Translations under genes and position numbers: made by a program
NCBI RefSeq assembly: GCF_000003605.2
Contig: NW_003148705.1
Coordinates: 1 to 22,134, forward strand
Direction: 5' to 3'
Source of the DNA: Saccoglossus kowalevskii
Lineage: Eukaryota > Hemichordata > Enteropneusta > Harrimaniidae
DNA: 22,134 bases
Notes under the pieces: generated by a model
Told to the model about the DNA's origin: nothing
The model's database searches: none
The model's input: the letters and a program-made list of their open reading frames with translations, nothing else
Part shown: in pieces, positions 9,864 through 21,231 of the stretch
How the letters are laid out: every line of letters starts with the position of its first letter
Numbering within the stretch: position 1 is the stretch's first letter

Positions 9864-10647
9864 GTGTGACGGTGACTGAGATGATAGAAGACTAGCCCAT
9901 ACCTATTATATTGTTTGACGGTGACTGAGATGATAGAAGACTAGCCCATACCTATTATATTGTGTGACCGTCACTGAGATGATAGAAGAATAACCCATAC
10001 ATATTATATTGTGTGACAGTGACTGAGATGATAGAAGACTAGACCATACATATTATATTGTTTGATGGTGATTGAGATGATAGAAGACTAGCCCATACAT
10101 ATTATATTGTGTGGCAGTGACTGAGATGATAGAAGACTAGCCCATACCTATTATATTGTGTGACCGTCACTGAGATGATAGAAGACTAGCCCATACATAT
10201 TATATTGTGTGACCGTCACTGAGATGATAGAAGACTAGCCCATACCTATTATATTGTTTGACGGTGACTGAGATGATAGAAGAATAGCCCATACCTATTA
10301 TATTGTTTGATGGTGACTGAGATGATAGGAGAATAGGCCATACCTATTATATTGTGTGACAGTGACTGAGATGATAAAAGACTAGCCCATACATATTATA
10401 TTGTGTGACGGTGGCTGAGATGATAGAAGACCAGCCCATACATATTATATTGTGTGGCAGTGACTGAGATGATAGAAGACTAGCCCATACCTATGATATT
10501 GTGTGACGGTGACTGAGATGATAGAAGAATAGACCATACCTATTATATTGTGTGACGGTGACTGAGATGATAGAAGACCAGCCCATACATATTATATTGT
10601 GTGACGGTGACTGAAATGATAGAAGACTAGCCCATACATATTATATT
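9864..10647. repeat. HOR block CD, 16 monomers, joined to E without B
   Basis: Matches copy 1 (455-1336) including ataggagaatagg and gaatagacc, but lacks monomer 2 (TTTTGTGACCGTCAC) and the last monomer (18). Palindromes remain at 9964, 10160 and 10209. It runs from the CTGAAATG monomer straight into the E monomer with GCGTTG. Confidence 0.88.
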
Positions 10648-10843
10648 GTGTGATGGTGACTGCGTTGATAAAAGACCAGCCCATACGTATTATATTGTTT
10701 GACGGTGACTGAGATTATAGAAGACTAGCCCATACCTGTTATATTGTGTGACGGTGACTGAGATGATAGAGGAATATGCCATACCTATTATATTGTGTGA
10801 CGGTGACTGAGATGATAGAAGACTAGCCCATGCATATTATATT
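10648..10843. repeat. E remnant (4 monomers) after a B deletion
   Basis: Starts with GTGTGATGGTGACTGCGTTG, which in other units follows GTGTTATGG. Then come gattatag with CCTGTT, gaggaatatgcc, and catgcat. It matches 1778-1973. The intervening ten monomers found at 1288-1777, including all of block B, are absent. Confidence 0.87.
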
Positions 10844-10990
10844 GTGTGACGGTGACTGAGATGATAGAAGACTAGCCCATACTAATTATATTGTTTGATG
10901 GTGACTGAGATTATAGAAGACTAGCTCATACATATCATATTGTGTGACGGTGACTGAGATGATAAAAGACCACCCCATACATAATTAATT
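10844..10990. repeat. HOR block A, copy 9, variant
   Basis: Carries GTGTGACGG and ACTAATT in its first monomer and GTTTGATGG in its second, as in copy 3 at 2219, but keeps the standard ATAATTAATT ending. Confidence 0.92.
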
Positions 10991-11529
10991 GTGTGACGGT
11001 GACTGAGATGATAGAAGACTAGCCCATACATATTATATTTTGTGACCGTCACTGAGATGATAGAAGACTAGCCCATACCTATTATATTGTTTGACGGTGA
11101 CTGAGATGATAGAAGACTAGCCCATACCTATTATATTGTGTGACCGTCACTGAGATGATAGAAGACTAGCCCATACATATTATATTGTGTGACAGTGGCT
11201 GAGATGATAGAAGACTAGGCCATACATATTATATTGTTTGACGGTGATTGAGATGATAGAAGACTAGCCCATACATATTATATTGTGTGGCAGTGACTGA
11301 GATGATAGAAGACTAGCCCATACCTATTATATTGTGTGACCGTCACTGAGATGATAGAAGAATAGGCCATACCTATTATATTGTGTGACGGTGACTGAGA
11401 TGATAGAAGACCAGCCCATACATATTATATTGTGTGACGGTGACTGAAATGATAGAAGACTAGCCCATACATATTATATTGTGTGATGGTGACTATGATG
11501 ATAAAAGACTAGCCCATACCTATTATATT
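10991..11529. repeat. HOR block CD, compact form (11 monomers)
   Basis: Monomers 1-7 are followed by a hybrid at 11334 that starts as monomer 8 (GTGACCGTCAC, palindrome at 11336) and ends as monomer 15 (gaataggcc), then 16, 17 and 18. Seven monomers are missing. CAGTGGCTG at 11187 is shared with 2562, and GACTATGATG with 7610-8392. Confidence 0.89.
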
Positions 11530-11823
11530 GTGTGATGGTGACTGAGATTATAGAAGACTAGCTCATACGTATTATATTGTGTGACAGTGACTGAGATGAT
11601 AGAAGATCAGCCCATTCATATTATATTGTATGACGGTGACTGAGATGATAGAAGACCAGCCCATACCTATTATATTGTTTGATGGTGACTGAGATTATAG
11701 AAGAATAGCCCATACATATTATATTGTAAAACGGTGACTGAAACGATAGAAGACTAGCCCATACATATTATATTGTGTGGTAGTGACTGAGATAATAGAA
11801 GACTAGCCCATACCTATTATATT
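11530..11823. repeat. HOR block B, copy 4
   Basis: Six B monomers. Private CATTCATATT follows gatcagccc, the fourth monomer has gaatagccc, and the fifth reads GTAAAACGG (11726). Confidence 0.9.
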
Positions 11824-12705
11824 ATGTGACGGTGACTGAGATGATAGAAGACCAGCCCATACATATTATATTGTGTGACGGTGACTGTGATGATAGAAGA
11901 ATAGGCCATACCTATTATATTGTGTGACGGTGACTGAGATGAGAGAAGACTAGCCCATACGTATTATATTGTGTGACGGTGACTGAGATGATAGAAGACA
12001 AGCCCATACCGATTATATTGTGTGACGGTGACTGAGATGATAGAAGACCAGCCCATACATATTATATTGTGTGACGGTGACTGACATGATAGAAGACTAG
12101 CCTATGCATATTATATTGTGTTATGGTGACTGAGATGATAGGTGACTAGCCCATATGTATTATATTGTGTGATGGTGACTGCGTTGATAAAAGACCAGCC
12201 CATACCTATTATATTGTGTGACGGTGAGTGAGATGATAGAAGACCAGCCCATACCTATTATATTGTGAGACGGTGACTGAGATGATAGAAGAATATGTCA
12301 TACCTATTATATTGTGTGACGGTGACTGAGATGATAGAAGACTAGCCTATACATATTATATTGTGTGACGGTGACTGAGATGATAGAAGACTAGCCTATA
12401 CATATTATATTGTGTGATGGTGACTGAGATGATAGAAGACTAGCCCATACATATTATATTGTGTGACGGTGACTGAGATGATAGAAGACTAGCCCATACC
12501 TATTATATTGTGTGACGGTGACTGAGATGATAGAAGACTAGCCCATATGTATTATATTGTTTGACGGTGACTGAGATTATAGAAGACTAGCCCATACCTG
12601 TTATATTGTGTGACGGTGACTGTGATGATAGAAGAATAGGCCACACCTATTATATTGTATGACGGTGACTGAGATGATAGAAGACTAGCCCATGCATATT
12701 ATATT
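11824..12705. repeat. HOR block E, 18 monomers
   Basis: A good reference E block: ATGTGACGG; GACTGTG; CATACGT; gacaag with CCGATT; gaccag; CTGACATG with cctatgcat; GTGTTATGG (12118); GCGTTG; GTGAGTGAG; GTGAGACGG with gaatatgtc; two cctatac monomers; GTGTGATGG; plain; CATATGT; gattatag with CCTGTT; GGCCACACC; GTATGACGG with catgcat. Near-identical to 13588-14469, differing for example by gagagaag near 11941. Confidence 0.9.
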
Positions 12706-12852
12706 GTGTGATGGTGACTGAGATGATAGAAGACTAGCCCATACTTATTATATTGTTTGACGGTGACTGAGATTATAGAAGACTAGCTCATACATATCAT
12801 ATTGTGTGACGGTGACTGAGATGATAAAAGACCACCCCATACATAATTAATT
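12706..12852. repeat. HOR block A, copy 10
   Basis: Standard A trio. Confidence 0.93.
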
Positions 12853-13391
12853 GTGTGACGGTGACTGAGATGATAGAAGTCTAGCCCATACATATTATAT
12901 TTTGTGACCGTCACTGAGATGATAGAAGACTAGCCCATACCTATTATATTGTTTGACGGTGACTGAGATGATAGAAGACTAGCCCATACCTATTATATTG
13001 TGTGACCGTCACTGAGATGATAGAAGACTAGCCCATACATATTATATTGTGTGACAGTGACTGAGATGATAGAAGACTAGACCATACATATTATATTGTT
13101 TGACGGTGATTGAGATGATAGAAGACTAGCCCATACATATTATATTGTGTGGCAGTGACTGAGATGATAGAAGACTAGCCCATACCTATGATATTGTGTG
13201 ACGGTGACTGAGATGATAGAAGAATAGGCCATACCTATTATATTGTGTGACGGTGACTGAGATGATAGAAGACCAGCCCATACATATTATATTGTGTGAC
13301 GGTGACTGAAATGATAGAAGACTAGCCCATACATATTATATTGTGTGACGGTGACTGAGATGATAAAAGACTAGCCCATACCTATTATATT
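12853..13391. repeat. HOR block CD, compact form (11 monomers), different junction
   Basis: Monomers 1-6, then a GGCAG monomer that starts as number 7 and ends CCTATGATATT like number 14, then 15-18. Seven monomers are missing, as at 10991, but the junction is one monomer earlier and palindromes 8 and 9 are both lost. Palindromes remain at 12904 and 13002. The first monomer has the rare gaagtctag. Confidence 0.89.
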
Positions 13392-13587
13392 GTCTGATGG
13401 TGACTGAGATTATAGAAGACCAGCCCATACGTATTATATTGTTTGATGGTGACTGAGATTATAGAAGAATAGCCCATACATATTATATTGTAAAACGGTG
13501 ACTGAAACGATAGAAGACTAGCCCATACATATTATATTGTGTGGTAGTGACTGAGATAATAGAAGACTAGCCCATACCTATTATATT
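13392..13587. repeat. HOR block B, copy 5, contracted (4 monomers)
   Basis: The first monomer reads GTCTGATGG, gattatag, gaccagccc, CATACGTATT, so it mixes marks of B monomers 1 and 3. B monomers 2 and 3 (gatcag, GTATGACGG) are gone. The rest, with gaatagccc and GTAAAACGG (13490), matches copy 4. Confidence 0.88.
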
Positions 13588-14469
13588 ATGTGACGGTGAC
13601 TGAGATGATAGAAGACCAGCCCATACATATTATATTGTGTGACGGTGACTGTGATGATAGAAGAATAGGCCATACCTATTATATTGTGTGACGGTGACTG
13701 AGATGATAGAAGACTAGCCCATACGTATTATATTGTGTGACGGTGACTGAGATGATAGAAGACAAGCCCATACCGATTATATTGTGTGACGGTGACTGAG
13801 ATGATAGAAGACCAGCCCATACATATTATATTGTGTGACGGTGACTGACATGATAGAAGACTAGCCTATGCATATTATATTGTGTTATGGTGACTGAGAT
13901 GATAGGTGACTAGCCCATATGTATTATATTGTGTGATGGTGACTGCGTTGATAAAAGACCAGCCCATACCTATTATATTGTGTGACGGTGAGTGAGATGA
14001 TAGAAGACCAGCCCATACCTATTATATTGTGAGACGGTGACTGAGATGATAGAAGAATATGTCATACCTATTATATTGTGTGACGGTGACTGAGATGATA
14101 GAAGACTAGCCTATACATATTATATTGTGTGACGGTGACTGAGATGATAGAAGACTAGCCTATACATATTATATTGTGTGATGGTGACTGAGATGATAGA
14201 AGACTAGCCCATACATATTATATTGTGTGACGGTGACTGAGATGATAGAAGACTAGCCCATACCTATTATATTGTGTGACGGTGACTGAGATGATAGAAG
14301 ACTAGCCCATACGTATTATATTGTTTGACGGTGACTGAGATTATAGAAGACTAGCCCATACCTGTTATATTGTGTGACGGTGACTGTGATGATAGAAGAA
14401 TAGGCCACACCTATTATATTGTATGACGGTGACTGAGATGATAGAAGACTAGCCCATGCATATTATATT
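13588..14469. repeat. HOR block E, 18 monomers, partner of 11824-12705
   Basis: Repeats the 11824 block monomer for monomer at a 1,764-bp offset, with GTGTTATGG at 13882. It has CATACGT where the partner has CATATGT, and gatagaag where the partner has gagagaag. Confidence 0.9.
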
Positions 14470-14616
14470 GTGTGATGGTGACTGAGATGATAGAAGACTA
14501 GCCCATACTTATTATATTGTTTGACGGTGACTGAGATTATAGAAGACTAGCTCATACATATCATATTGTGTGACGGTGACTGAGATGATAAAAGACCACC
14601 CCATACATAATTAATT
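14470..14616. repeat. HOR block A, copy 11
   Basis: Standard A trio, 1,764 bp after copy 10. Confidence 0.93.
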
Positions 14617-15253
14617 GTGTGACGGTGACTGAGATGATAGAAGACTAGCCCATGCATATTATATTGTGTGATGGTGACTGAGATGATAGAAGTCTAGCCC
14701 ATACATATTATATTTTGTGACCGTCACTGAGATGATAGAAGGCTAGCCCATACCTATTATATTGTTTGACGGTGACTGAGATGATAGAAGACTAGCCCAT
14801 ACCTATTATATTGTGTGACCGTCACTGAGATGATAAAAGACTAGCCCATATATATTATATTGTGTGACAGTGACTGAGATGATAGAAGACTAGACCATAC
14901 ATATTATATTGTTTGACGGTGATTGAGATGATAGAAGACTAGCCCATACATATTATATTGTGTGGCAGTGACTGAGATGATAGAAGAATATGCCATACCT
15001 ATGATATTGTGTGACGGTGACTGAGATGATAGAAGAATAGGCCATACCTATTATATTGTGTGACGGTGACTGAGATGATAGAAGACGAGTCCATACATAT
15101 TATATTGTGTGACGGTGACTGAAATGATAGAAGAATATGCCATACATATTATATTGTGTGACGGTGACTGAGATGATAAAAGACTAGGCCATACCTATTA
15201 TATTGTCTGACGGTGACTGAGATGATAGAAGACTAGCTCATACCTATTATATT
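14617..15253. repeat. Mosaic CD block (13 monomers)
   Basis: The first monomer is duplicated: one copy ends catgcat, the next has the rare gaagtctag shared with 12853. Palindromes lie at 14717 and 14815. The CD order then continues as 7/14 hybrid, 15, 16, 17, 18 and a B1-like monomer. However, the bases at 27-35 are replaced by F-type words: gaatatgcc (14960 monomer), gacgagtcc (15058), gaatatgcc on the CTGAAATG monomer (15107) and ctaggcc on the gataaaag monomer (15156). This looks like CD backbone overprinted with F variants. Confidence 0.82.
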
Positions 15254-15890
15254 GGGTGACGGTGACTGAGATGATAGAAGAATAGGCCATACCTATTATA
15301 TTGTGTGACGGTGACTGAGATGATAGAAGAATAGGCCATACCTATTATATTGTGTGACGGTGACTGAGATGATAGAAGAATAGGCCATATCTATTATATT
15401 GTGTGACGGTGACTGAGATGATAGAAGAATAGGCCATACCTATTATATTGTGTGACGGTGACTGAGATGATAGAAGAATATGCCATACCTATTATATTGT
15501 GTGACGGTGACTGAGATGATAGACGAATAGGCCATACCTATTATATTGTGTGATGGTGACTGAGATGATAGAAGACTAGCCCATACATATTATATTGTGT
15601 GACGGTGACTGAGATGATAGAAGACCAGCCCATATCTATTATATTGTTTGACGGTGACTGAGATTATAGAAGACTAGCCCATACATATTATATTGTGTGA
15701 TGGTGACTGAGATGATAGAAGAATATGCCATACCTATTATATTGTGTGACGGTGACTGAGATGATAGAAGAATAGGCCATACCTATTATATTGTGTGACG
15801 GTGACTGAGATGATAGAAGAATATGCCATACCTATTATATTGTGTGACGGTGACTGAGATGATAGAAGACTAGCCCATGCATATTATGTT
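15254..15890. repeat. Block F, copy 3 (13 monomers)
   Basis: Starts with GGGTGACGG, then a run of near-identical gaataggcc monomers to about 15547, one with gaatatgcc and one with gatagacgaatagg. Plain, gaccag and gattatag monomers follow, then gaatatgcc/gaatagg again and a catgcat monomer with ATTATGTT. The first six monomers are the most uniform stretch of the window. Confidence 0.85.
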
Positions 15891-15988
15891 GTGTGATGGT
15901 GACTGAGATTATAGAAGACTAGCTCATACATATCATATTGTGTGACGGTGACTGAGATGATAAAAGACCACCCCATACATAATTAATT
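15891..15988. repeat. HOR block A, copy 12, one monomer short
   Basis: Only two monomers. The first begins GTGTGATGG like A monomer 1 but continues gattatag, agctcatac, ATATCATATT like A monomer 2. Exactly 49 bp is lost, with the junction inside the conserved GGTGACTGAGAT stretch. Confidence 0.91.
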
Positions 15989-16821
15989 GTGTGACGGTGA
16001 CTGAGATGATAGAAGACTAGCCCATACATATTATATTTTGTGACCGTCACTGAGATGATAGAAGACTAGCCCATACCTATTATATTGTTTGACGGTGACT
16101 GAGATGATAGAATACTAGCCCATACCTATTATATTGTGTGACCGTCACTGAGATGATAGAAGACTAGCCCATACATATTATATTGTGTGACAGTGACTGA
16201 GATGATAGAAGACTAGGCCATACATATTACATTGTTTGACGGTGATTGAGATGATAGAAGACTAGCCCATACATATTATATTGTGTGGCAGTGACTGAGA
16301 TGATAGAAGACTAGCCCATACCTATTATATTGTGTGACCGTCACTGAGATGATAGAAGACTAGCCCATACATATTATATTGTGTGACCGTCACTGAGATG
16401 ATAGAAGACTAGCCCATACCTATTATATTGTTTGACGGTGACTGAGATGATAGAAGAATAGGCCATACCTATTATATTGTGTGACGGTGACAGAGATGAT
16501 AAAAGACTAGCCCATACCTATTATATTGTGTGACGGTGGCAGAGATGATAGAAGACCAGCCCATACACATTATATTGTGTGGCAGTGACTGAGATGATAG
16601 AAGACTAGCCCATACCTATGATATTGTGTGACGGTGACTGAGATGATAGAAGAATAGGCCATACCTATTATATTGTGTGACGGTGACTGAGATGATAGAA
16701 GACCAGCCCATACATATTATATTGTGTGACGGTGACTGAAATGATAGAAGACTAGCCCATACATATTATATTGTGTGACGGTGACTGAGATGATAAAAGA
16801 CTAGCCCATACCTATTATATT
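15989..16821. repeat. HOR block CD, 17 monomers
   Basis: Palindromes at 16040, 16138, 16334 and 16383 in standard spacing. Monomers 10 and 11 are merged (GTTTGACGG start with gaataggcc end). Marks gaatactag and TATTACATT group it with the blocks at 4915 and 18880. A private GGTGGCAGAG replaces GGTGGCTGAG. Confidence 0.89.
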
Positions 16822-17115
16822 GTGTGATGGTGACTGAGATTATAGAAGACTAGCTCATACGTATTATATTGTGTGACAGTGACTGAGATGATAGAGGATC
16901 AGCCCATACATATTATATTGTATGACGGTGACTGAGATGATAGAAGACCAGCCCATACCTATTATATTGTTTGATGGTGACTGAGATTATAGAAGACTAG
17001 CCCATACATATTATATTGTGAAACGGTGACTGAAACGATAGAAGACTAGCCCATACATATTATATTGTGTGGTAGTGACTGAGATAATAGAAGACTAGCC
17101 CATACCTATTATATT
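16822..17115. repeat. HOR block B, copy 6
   Basis: Six B monomers in standard order with GTGAAACGG at 17018. A private gaggatcag replaces gaagatcag. Confidence 0.9.
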
Positions 17116-17997
17116 ATGTGACGGTGACTGAGATGATAGAAGACCAGCCCATACATATTATATTGTGTGACGGTGATTGTGATGATAGAAGAATAGGCCA
17201 TACCTATTATATTGTGTGACGGTGACTGAGATGATAGAAGACTAGCCTATACATTTTATATTGTGTGACGGTGACTGAGTTGATAGAAGACTAGCCTATA
17301 CATATTATATTGTGTGATGGTGACTGAGATGATAGAAGACTAGCCCATACATATTATATTGTGTGACGGTGACTGAGATGATAGAAGACTAGCCCATACG
17401 TATTATATTGTTTGACGGTGACTGAGATGATAGAAGACTAGCCCATACATATTATATTGTGTGACGGTGACTGAGATGATAGAAGACTAGCCTATACATA
17501 TTATATTGTGTGATGGTGACTGAGATGATAGAAGACTAGCCCATACATATTATATTGTGTGACGGTGACTGAGATGATAGAAGACTAGCCCATACGTATT
17601 ATATTGTTTGACGGTGACTGAGATGATAGAAGACTAGCCCATACATATTATATTGTGTGACGGTGACTGAGATGATAGAAGAATATGCCATACGTATTAT
17701 ATTGTGTGACGGTGACTGAGATGATAGAAGACTAGCCCATACATATTATATTGTGTGACGGTGACTGAGATGATAGAAGAATAGGCCATACCTATTATAT
17801 TGTGTGATGATGACTGAGATGATAGAAGACTAGCCCATACATATTATATTGTGTGACGGTGACTGAGATGATAGAAGAATATGCTATACCTACTATATTG
17901 TGTGACGGTGACTGAGATGATAGAAGAATATGCCATACCTATTATATTGTGTGACGGTGACTGAGATGATAGAAGACTAGCCCATGCATATTATATT
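17116..17997. repeat. HOR block E variant (18 monomers)
   Basis: Starts ATGTGACGG, then GTGATTGTGATG. It lacks GTGTTATGG/GCGTTG, as at 6091. TATACATTTT lies at 17249. A group of cctatac, GTGTGATGG, plain, CATACGT and GTTTGACGG monomers appears twice (about 17262-17455 and 17458-17651), a four-monomer duplication. It ends with gaatatgctatacctac (near 17876-17892), gaatatgcc and catgcat. Confidence 0.84.
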
Positions 17998-18144
17998 GTG
18001 TGATGGTGACTGAGATGATAGAAGACTAGCCCATACTTATTATATTGTTTGACGGTGACTGAGATTATAGAAGACTAGCTCATACATATCATATTGTGTG
18101 ACGGTGACTGAGATGATAAAAGACCACCCCATACATAATTAATT
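17998..18144. repeat. HOR block A, copy 13
   Basis: Standard A trio leading into a G block. It lies 3,087 bp before copy 15. Confidence 0.93.
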
Positions 18145-18732
18145 GTGTGACGGTGACTGAGATGATAGAAGACTAGCCCATACATATTATATTGTGTGAC
18201 CGTCACTGAGATGATAGAAGACTAGCCCATACCTATTATATTGTTTGACGGTGACTGAGATGATACAAGACTAGCTCATACCTATTATATTGTGTGACCG
18301 TCACTGAGATGATAAAAGAATAGGCCATACATATTATATTGTGTGACGGTGACTGAGATGATAGAAGACTAGCCCATACATATTATATTGTGTGACTGTG
18401 ACTGAGATTATAGAAGACTAGCCCATACATATTATATTGTTTGACGGTGATTGATATGATAGAAGACTAGCCCATACATATTATATTGTGTGACGGTCAC
18501 TGAGATGATAGAAGACTAGCCCATACCTATTATATTGTGTGACGGTGACTGAGATGATAGAAGACTAGCCCATACATATTATATTGTGTGACGGTGACTG
18601 ATATGATAGAAGAATATGCTATACCTACTATATTGTGTGACGGTGACTGAGATGATAGAAGAATATGCCATACCTATTATATTGTGTGACGGTGACTGAG
18701 ATGATAGAAGACTAGCCCATGCATATTATATT
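18145..18732. repeat. Block G, copy 2 (12 monomers)
   Basis: Reference G block: plain; GTGACCGTCAC (18196); GTTTGACGG with gatacaag and agctcatacc; GTGACCGTCAC with gataaaag (18294); plain; GTGACTGTGAC with gattatag (18390 monomer); GTGATTGATATG; GTGACGGTCAC (18490); plain; CTGATATG with gaatatgctatacctac; gaatatgcc; catgcat. Confidence 0.88.
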
Positions 18733-18879
18733 GTGTGATGGTGACTGAGATGATAGAAGACTAGTACATACTTATTATATTGTTTGACGGTGACTGAGAT
18801 TATAGAAGACTAGCTCATACATATCATATTGTGTGACGGTGACTGAGATGATAAAAGACCACCCCATACATAATTAATT
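18733..18879. repeat. HOR block A, copy 14
   Basis: Standard A trio, 735 bp (15 monomers) after copy 13. The private ctagtacatac in the first monomer replaces ctagcccatac. Confidence 0.92.
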
Positions 18880-19761
18880 GTGTGACGGTGACTGAGATGA
18901 TAGAAGACTAGCCCATACATATTATATTTTGTGACCGTCACTGAGATGATAGAAGACTAGCCCATACCTATTATATTGTTTGACGGTGACTGAGATGATA
19001 GAATACTAGCCCATACCTATTATATTGTGTGACCGTCACTGAGATGATAGAAGACTAGCCCATACATATTATATTGTGTGACAGTGACTGAGATGATAGA
19101 AGACTAGGCCATACATATTACATTGTTTGACGGTGATTGAGATGATAGAAGACTAGCCCATACATATTATATTGTGTGGCAGTGACTGAGATGATAGAAG
19201 ACTAGCCCATACCTATTATATTGTGTGACCGTCACTGAGATGATAGAAGACTAGCCCATACATATTATATTGTGTGACCGTCACTGAGATGATAGAAGAC
19301 TAGCCCATACCTATTATATTGTTTGACGGTGACTGAGATGATAGAAGAATAGCTCATACCTATTATATTGTTTGACGGTGACTGAGATGATAGAAGAATA
19401 GGCCATACCTATTATATTGTGTGACGGTGACAGAGATGATAAAAGACTAGCCCATACCTATTATATTGTGTGACGGTGGCTGAGATGATAGAAGACCAGC
19501 CCATACATATTATATTGTGTGGCAGTGACTGAGATGATAGAAGACTAGCCCATACCTATGATATTGTGTGACGGTGACTGATATGATAGAAGAATAGGCC
19601 ATACCTATTATATTGTGTGACGGTGACTGAGATGATAGAAGACCAGCCCATACATATTATATTGTGTGACGGTGACTGAAATGATAGAAGACTAGCCCAT
19701 ACATATTATATTGTGTGACGGTGACTGAGATGATAAAAGACTAGCCCATACCTATTATATT
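18880..19761. repeat. HOR block CD, full length (18 monomers)
   Basis: All 18 CD monomers in order. Palindromes at 18931, 19029, 19225 and 19274. Private changes are gaatagctc in monomer 10 and CTGATATG in monomer 15. Carries gaatactag and TATTACATT. Confidence 0.91.
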
Positions 19762-20055
19762 GTGTGATGGTGACTGAGATTATAGAAGACTAGCTCATAC
19801 GTATTATATTGTGTGACAGTGACTGAGATGATAGAAGATCAGCCCATACATATTATATTGTATGACGGTGACTGAGATGATAGAAGACCAGCCCATACCT
19901 ATTATATTGTTTTATGGTGACTGAGATTATAGAAGACTAGCCCATACATATTATATTGTGAAACGGTGACTGAAACGATAGAAGACTAGCCCATACATAT
20001 TATATTGTGTGGTAGTGTCTGAGATAATAGAAGACTAGCCCATACCTATTATATT
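19762..20055. repeat. HOR block B, copy 7
   Basis: Six B monomers in order, GTGAAACGG at 19958. Private GTTTTATGG replaces GTTTGATGG, and GTAGTGTCTGAG replaces GTAGTGACTGAG. Confidence 0.9.
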
Positions 20056-21084
20056 ATGTGACGGTGACTGAGATGATAGAAGACCAGCCCATACATATTA
20101 TATTGTGTGACGGTGACTGTGATGATAGAAGAATAGGCCATACCTATTATATTGTGTGACGGTGACTGAGATGATAGAAGACTAGCCCATACGTATTATA
20201 TTGTGTGACGGTGACTGAGATGATAGAAGACAAGCCCATACATATTATATTGTGTGACGGTGACTGAGATGATAGAAGACTAGCCTATGCATATTATATT
20301 GTGTTATGGTGACTGAGATGATAGGTGACTAGCCCATATGTATTATATTGTGAGATGGTGACTGCATTGATAAAAGACCTGCCCATACCTATTATATTGT
20401 GTGACGATGACTGAGATGATAGAAGACCAGCCCATACCTATTATATTGTGAGACGGTGACTGAGATAATAGAAGAATATGCCATACCTATTATATTGTGT
20501 GACGGTGACTGAGATGATAGAAGACTAGCCTATACATTTTATATTGTGTGACGGTGACTGAGATGATAGAAGACTAGCCTATACATATTATATTGTGTGA
20601 TGGTGACTGAGATGATAGAAGACTAGCCCATACATATTATATTGTGTGACGGTGACTGAGATGATAGAAGACTAGCCCATACGTATTATATTGTTTGACG
20701 GTGACTGAGATGATAGAAGACTAGCCCATACATATTATATTGTGTGACGGTGACTGAGATGATAGAAGAATATGCCATACCTATTATATTGTGTGACGGT
20801 GACTGAGATGATAGAAGACTAGCCCATACATATTATATTGTGTGACGGTGACTGAGATGATAGAAGAATAGGCCATACCTATTATATTGTGTGATGGTGA
20901 CTGAGATGATAGAAGACTAGCCCATACATATTATATTGTGTGACGGTGACTGAGATGATAGAAGAATATGCTATACCTACTATATTGTGTGACGGTGACT
21001 GAGATGATAGAAGAATATGCCATACCTATTATATTGTGTGACGGTGACTGAGATGATAGAAGACTAGCCCATGCATATTATATT
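20056..21084. repeat. HOR block E, long form (21 monomers)
   Basis: Has both E sub-types: GTGTTATGG (20301) followed by GTGAGATGG with GACTGCATTG (a change from GCGTTG) and gacctgccc, then GTGAGACGG with gaatatgcc. After these comes the TATACATTTT sub-type (20531) found at 17249. It ends with gaatatgctatacctac (near 20963-20979), gaatatgcc and catgcat. It therefore links the two kinds of E block. Confidence 0.86.
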
Positions 21085-21231
21085 GTGTGATGGTGACTGA
21101 GATGATAGAAGACTAGCCCATACTTATTATATTGTTTGACGGTGACTGAGATTATAGAAGACTAGCACATACATATCATATTGTGTGACGGTGACTGAAA
21201 TGATAAAAGACCACCCCATACATAATTAATT
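21085..21231. repeat. HOR block A, copy 15
   Basis: A trio with private ctagcacatac in monomer 2 and CTGAAATG in monomer 3. Confidence 0.92.
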
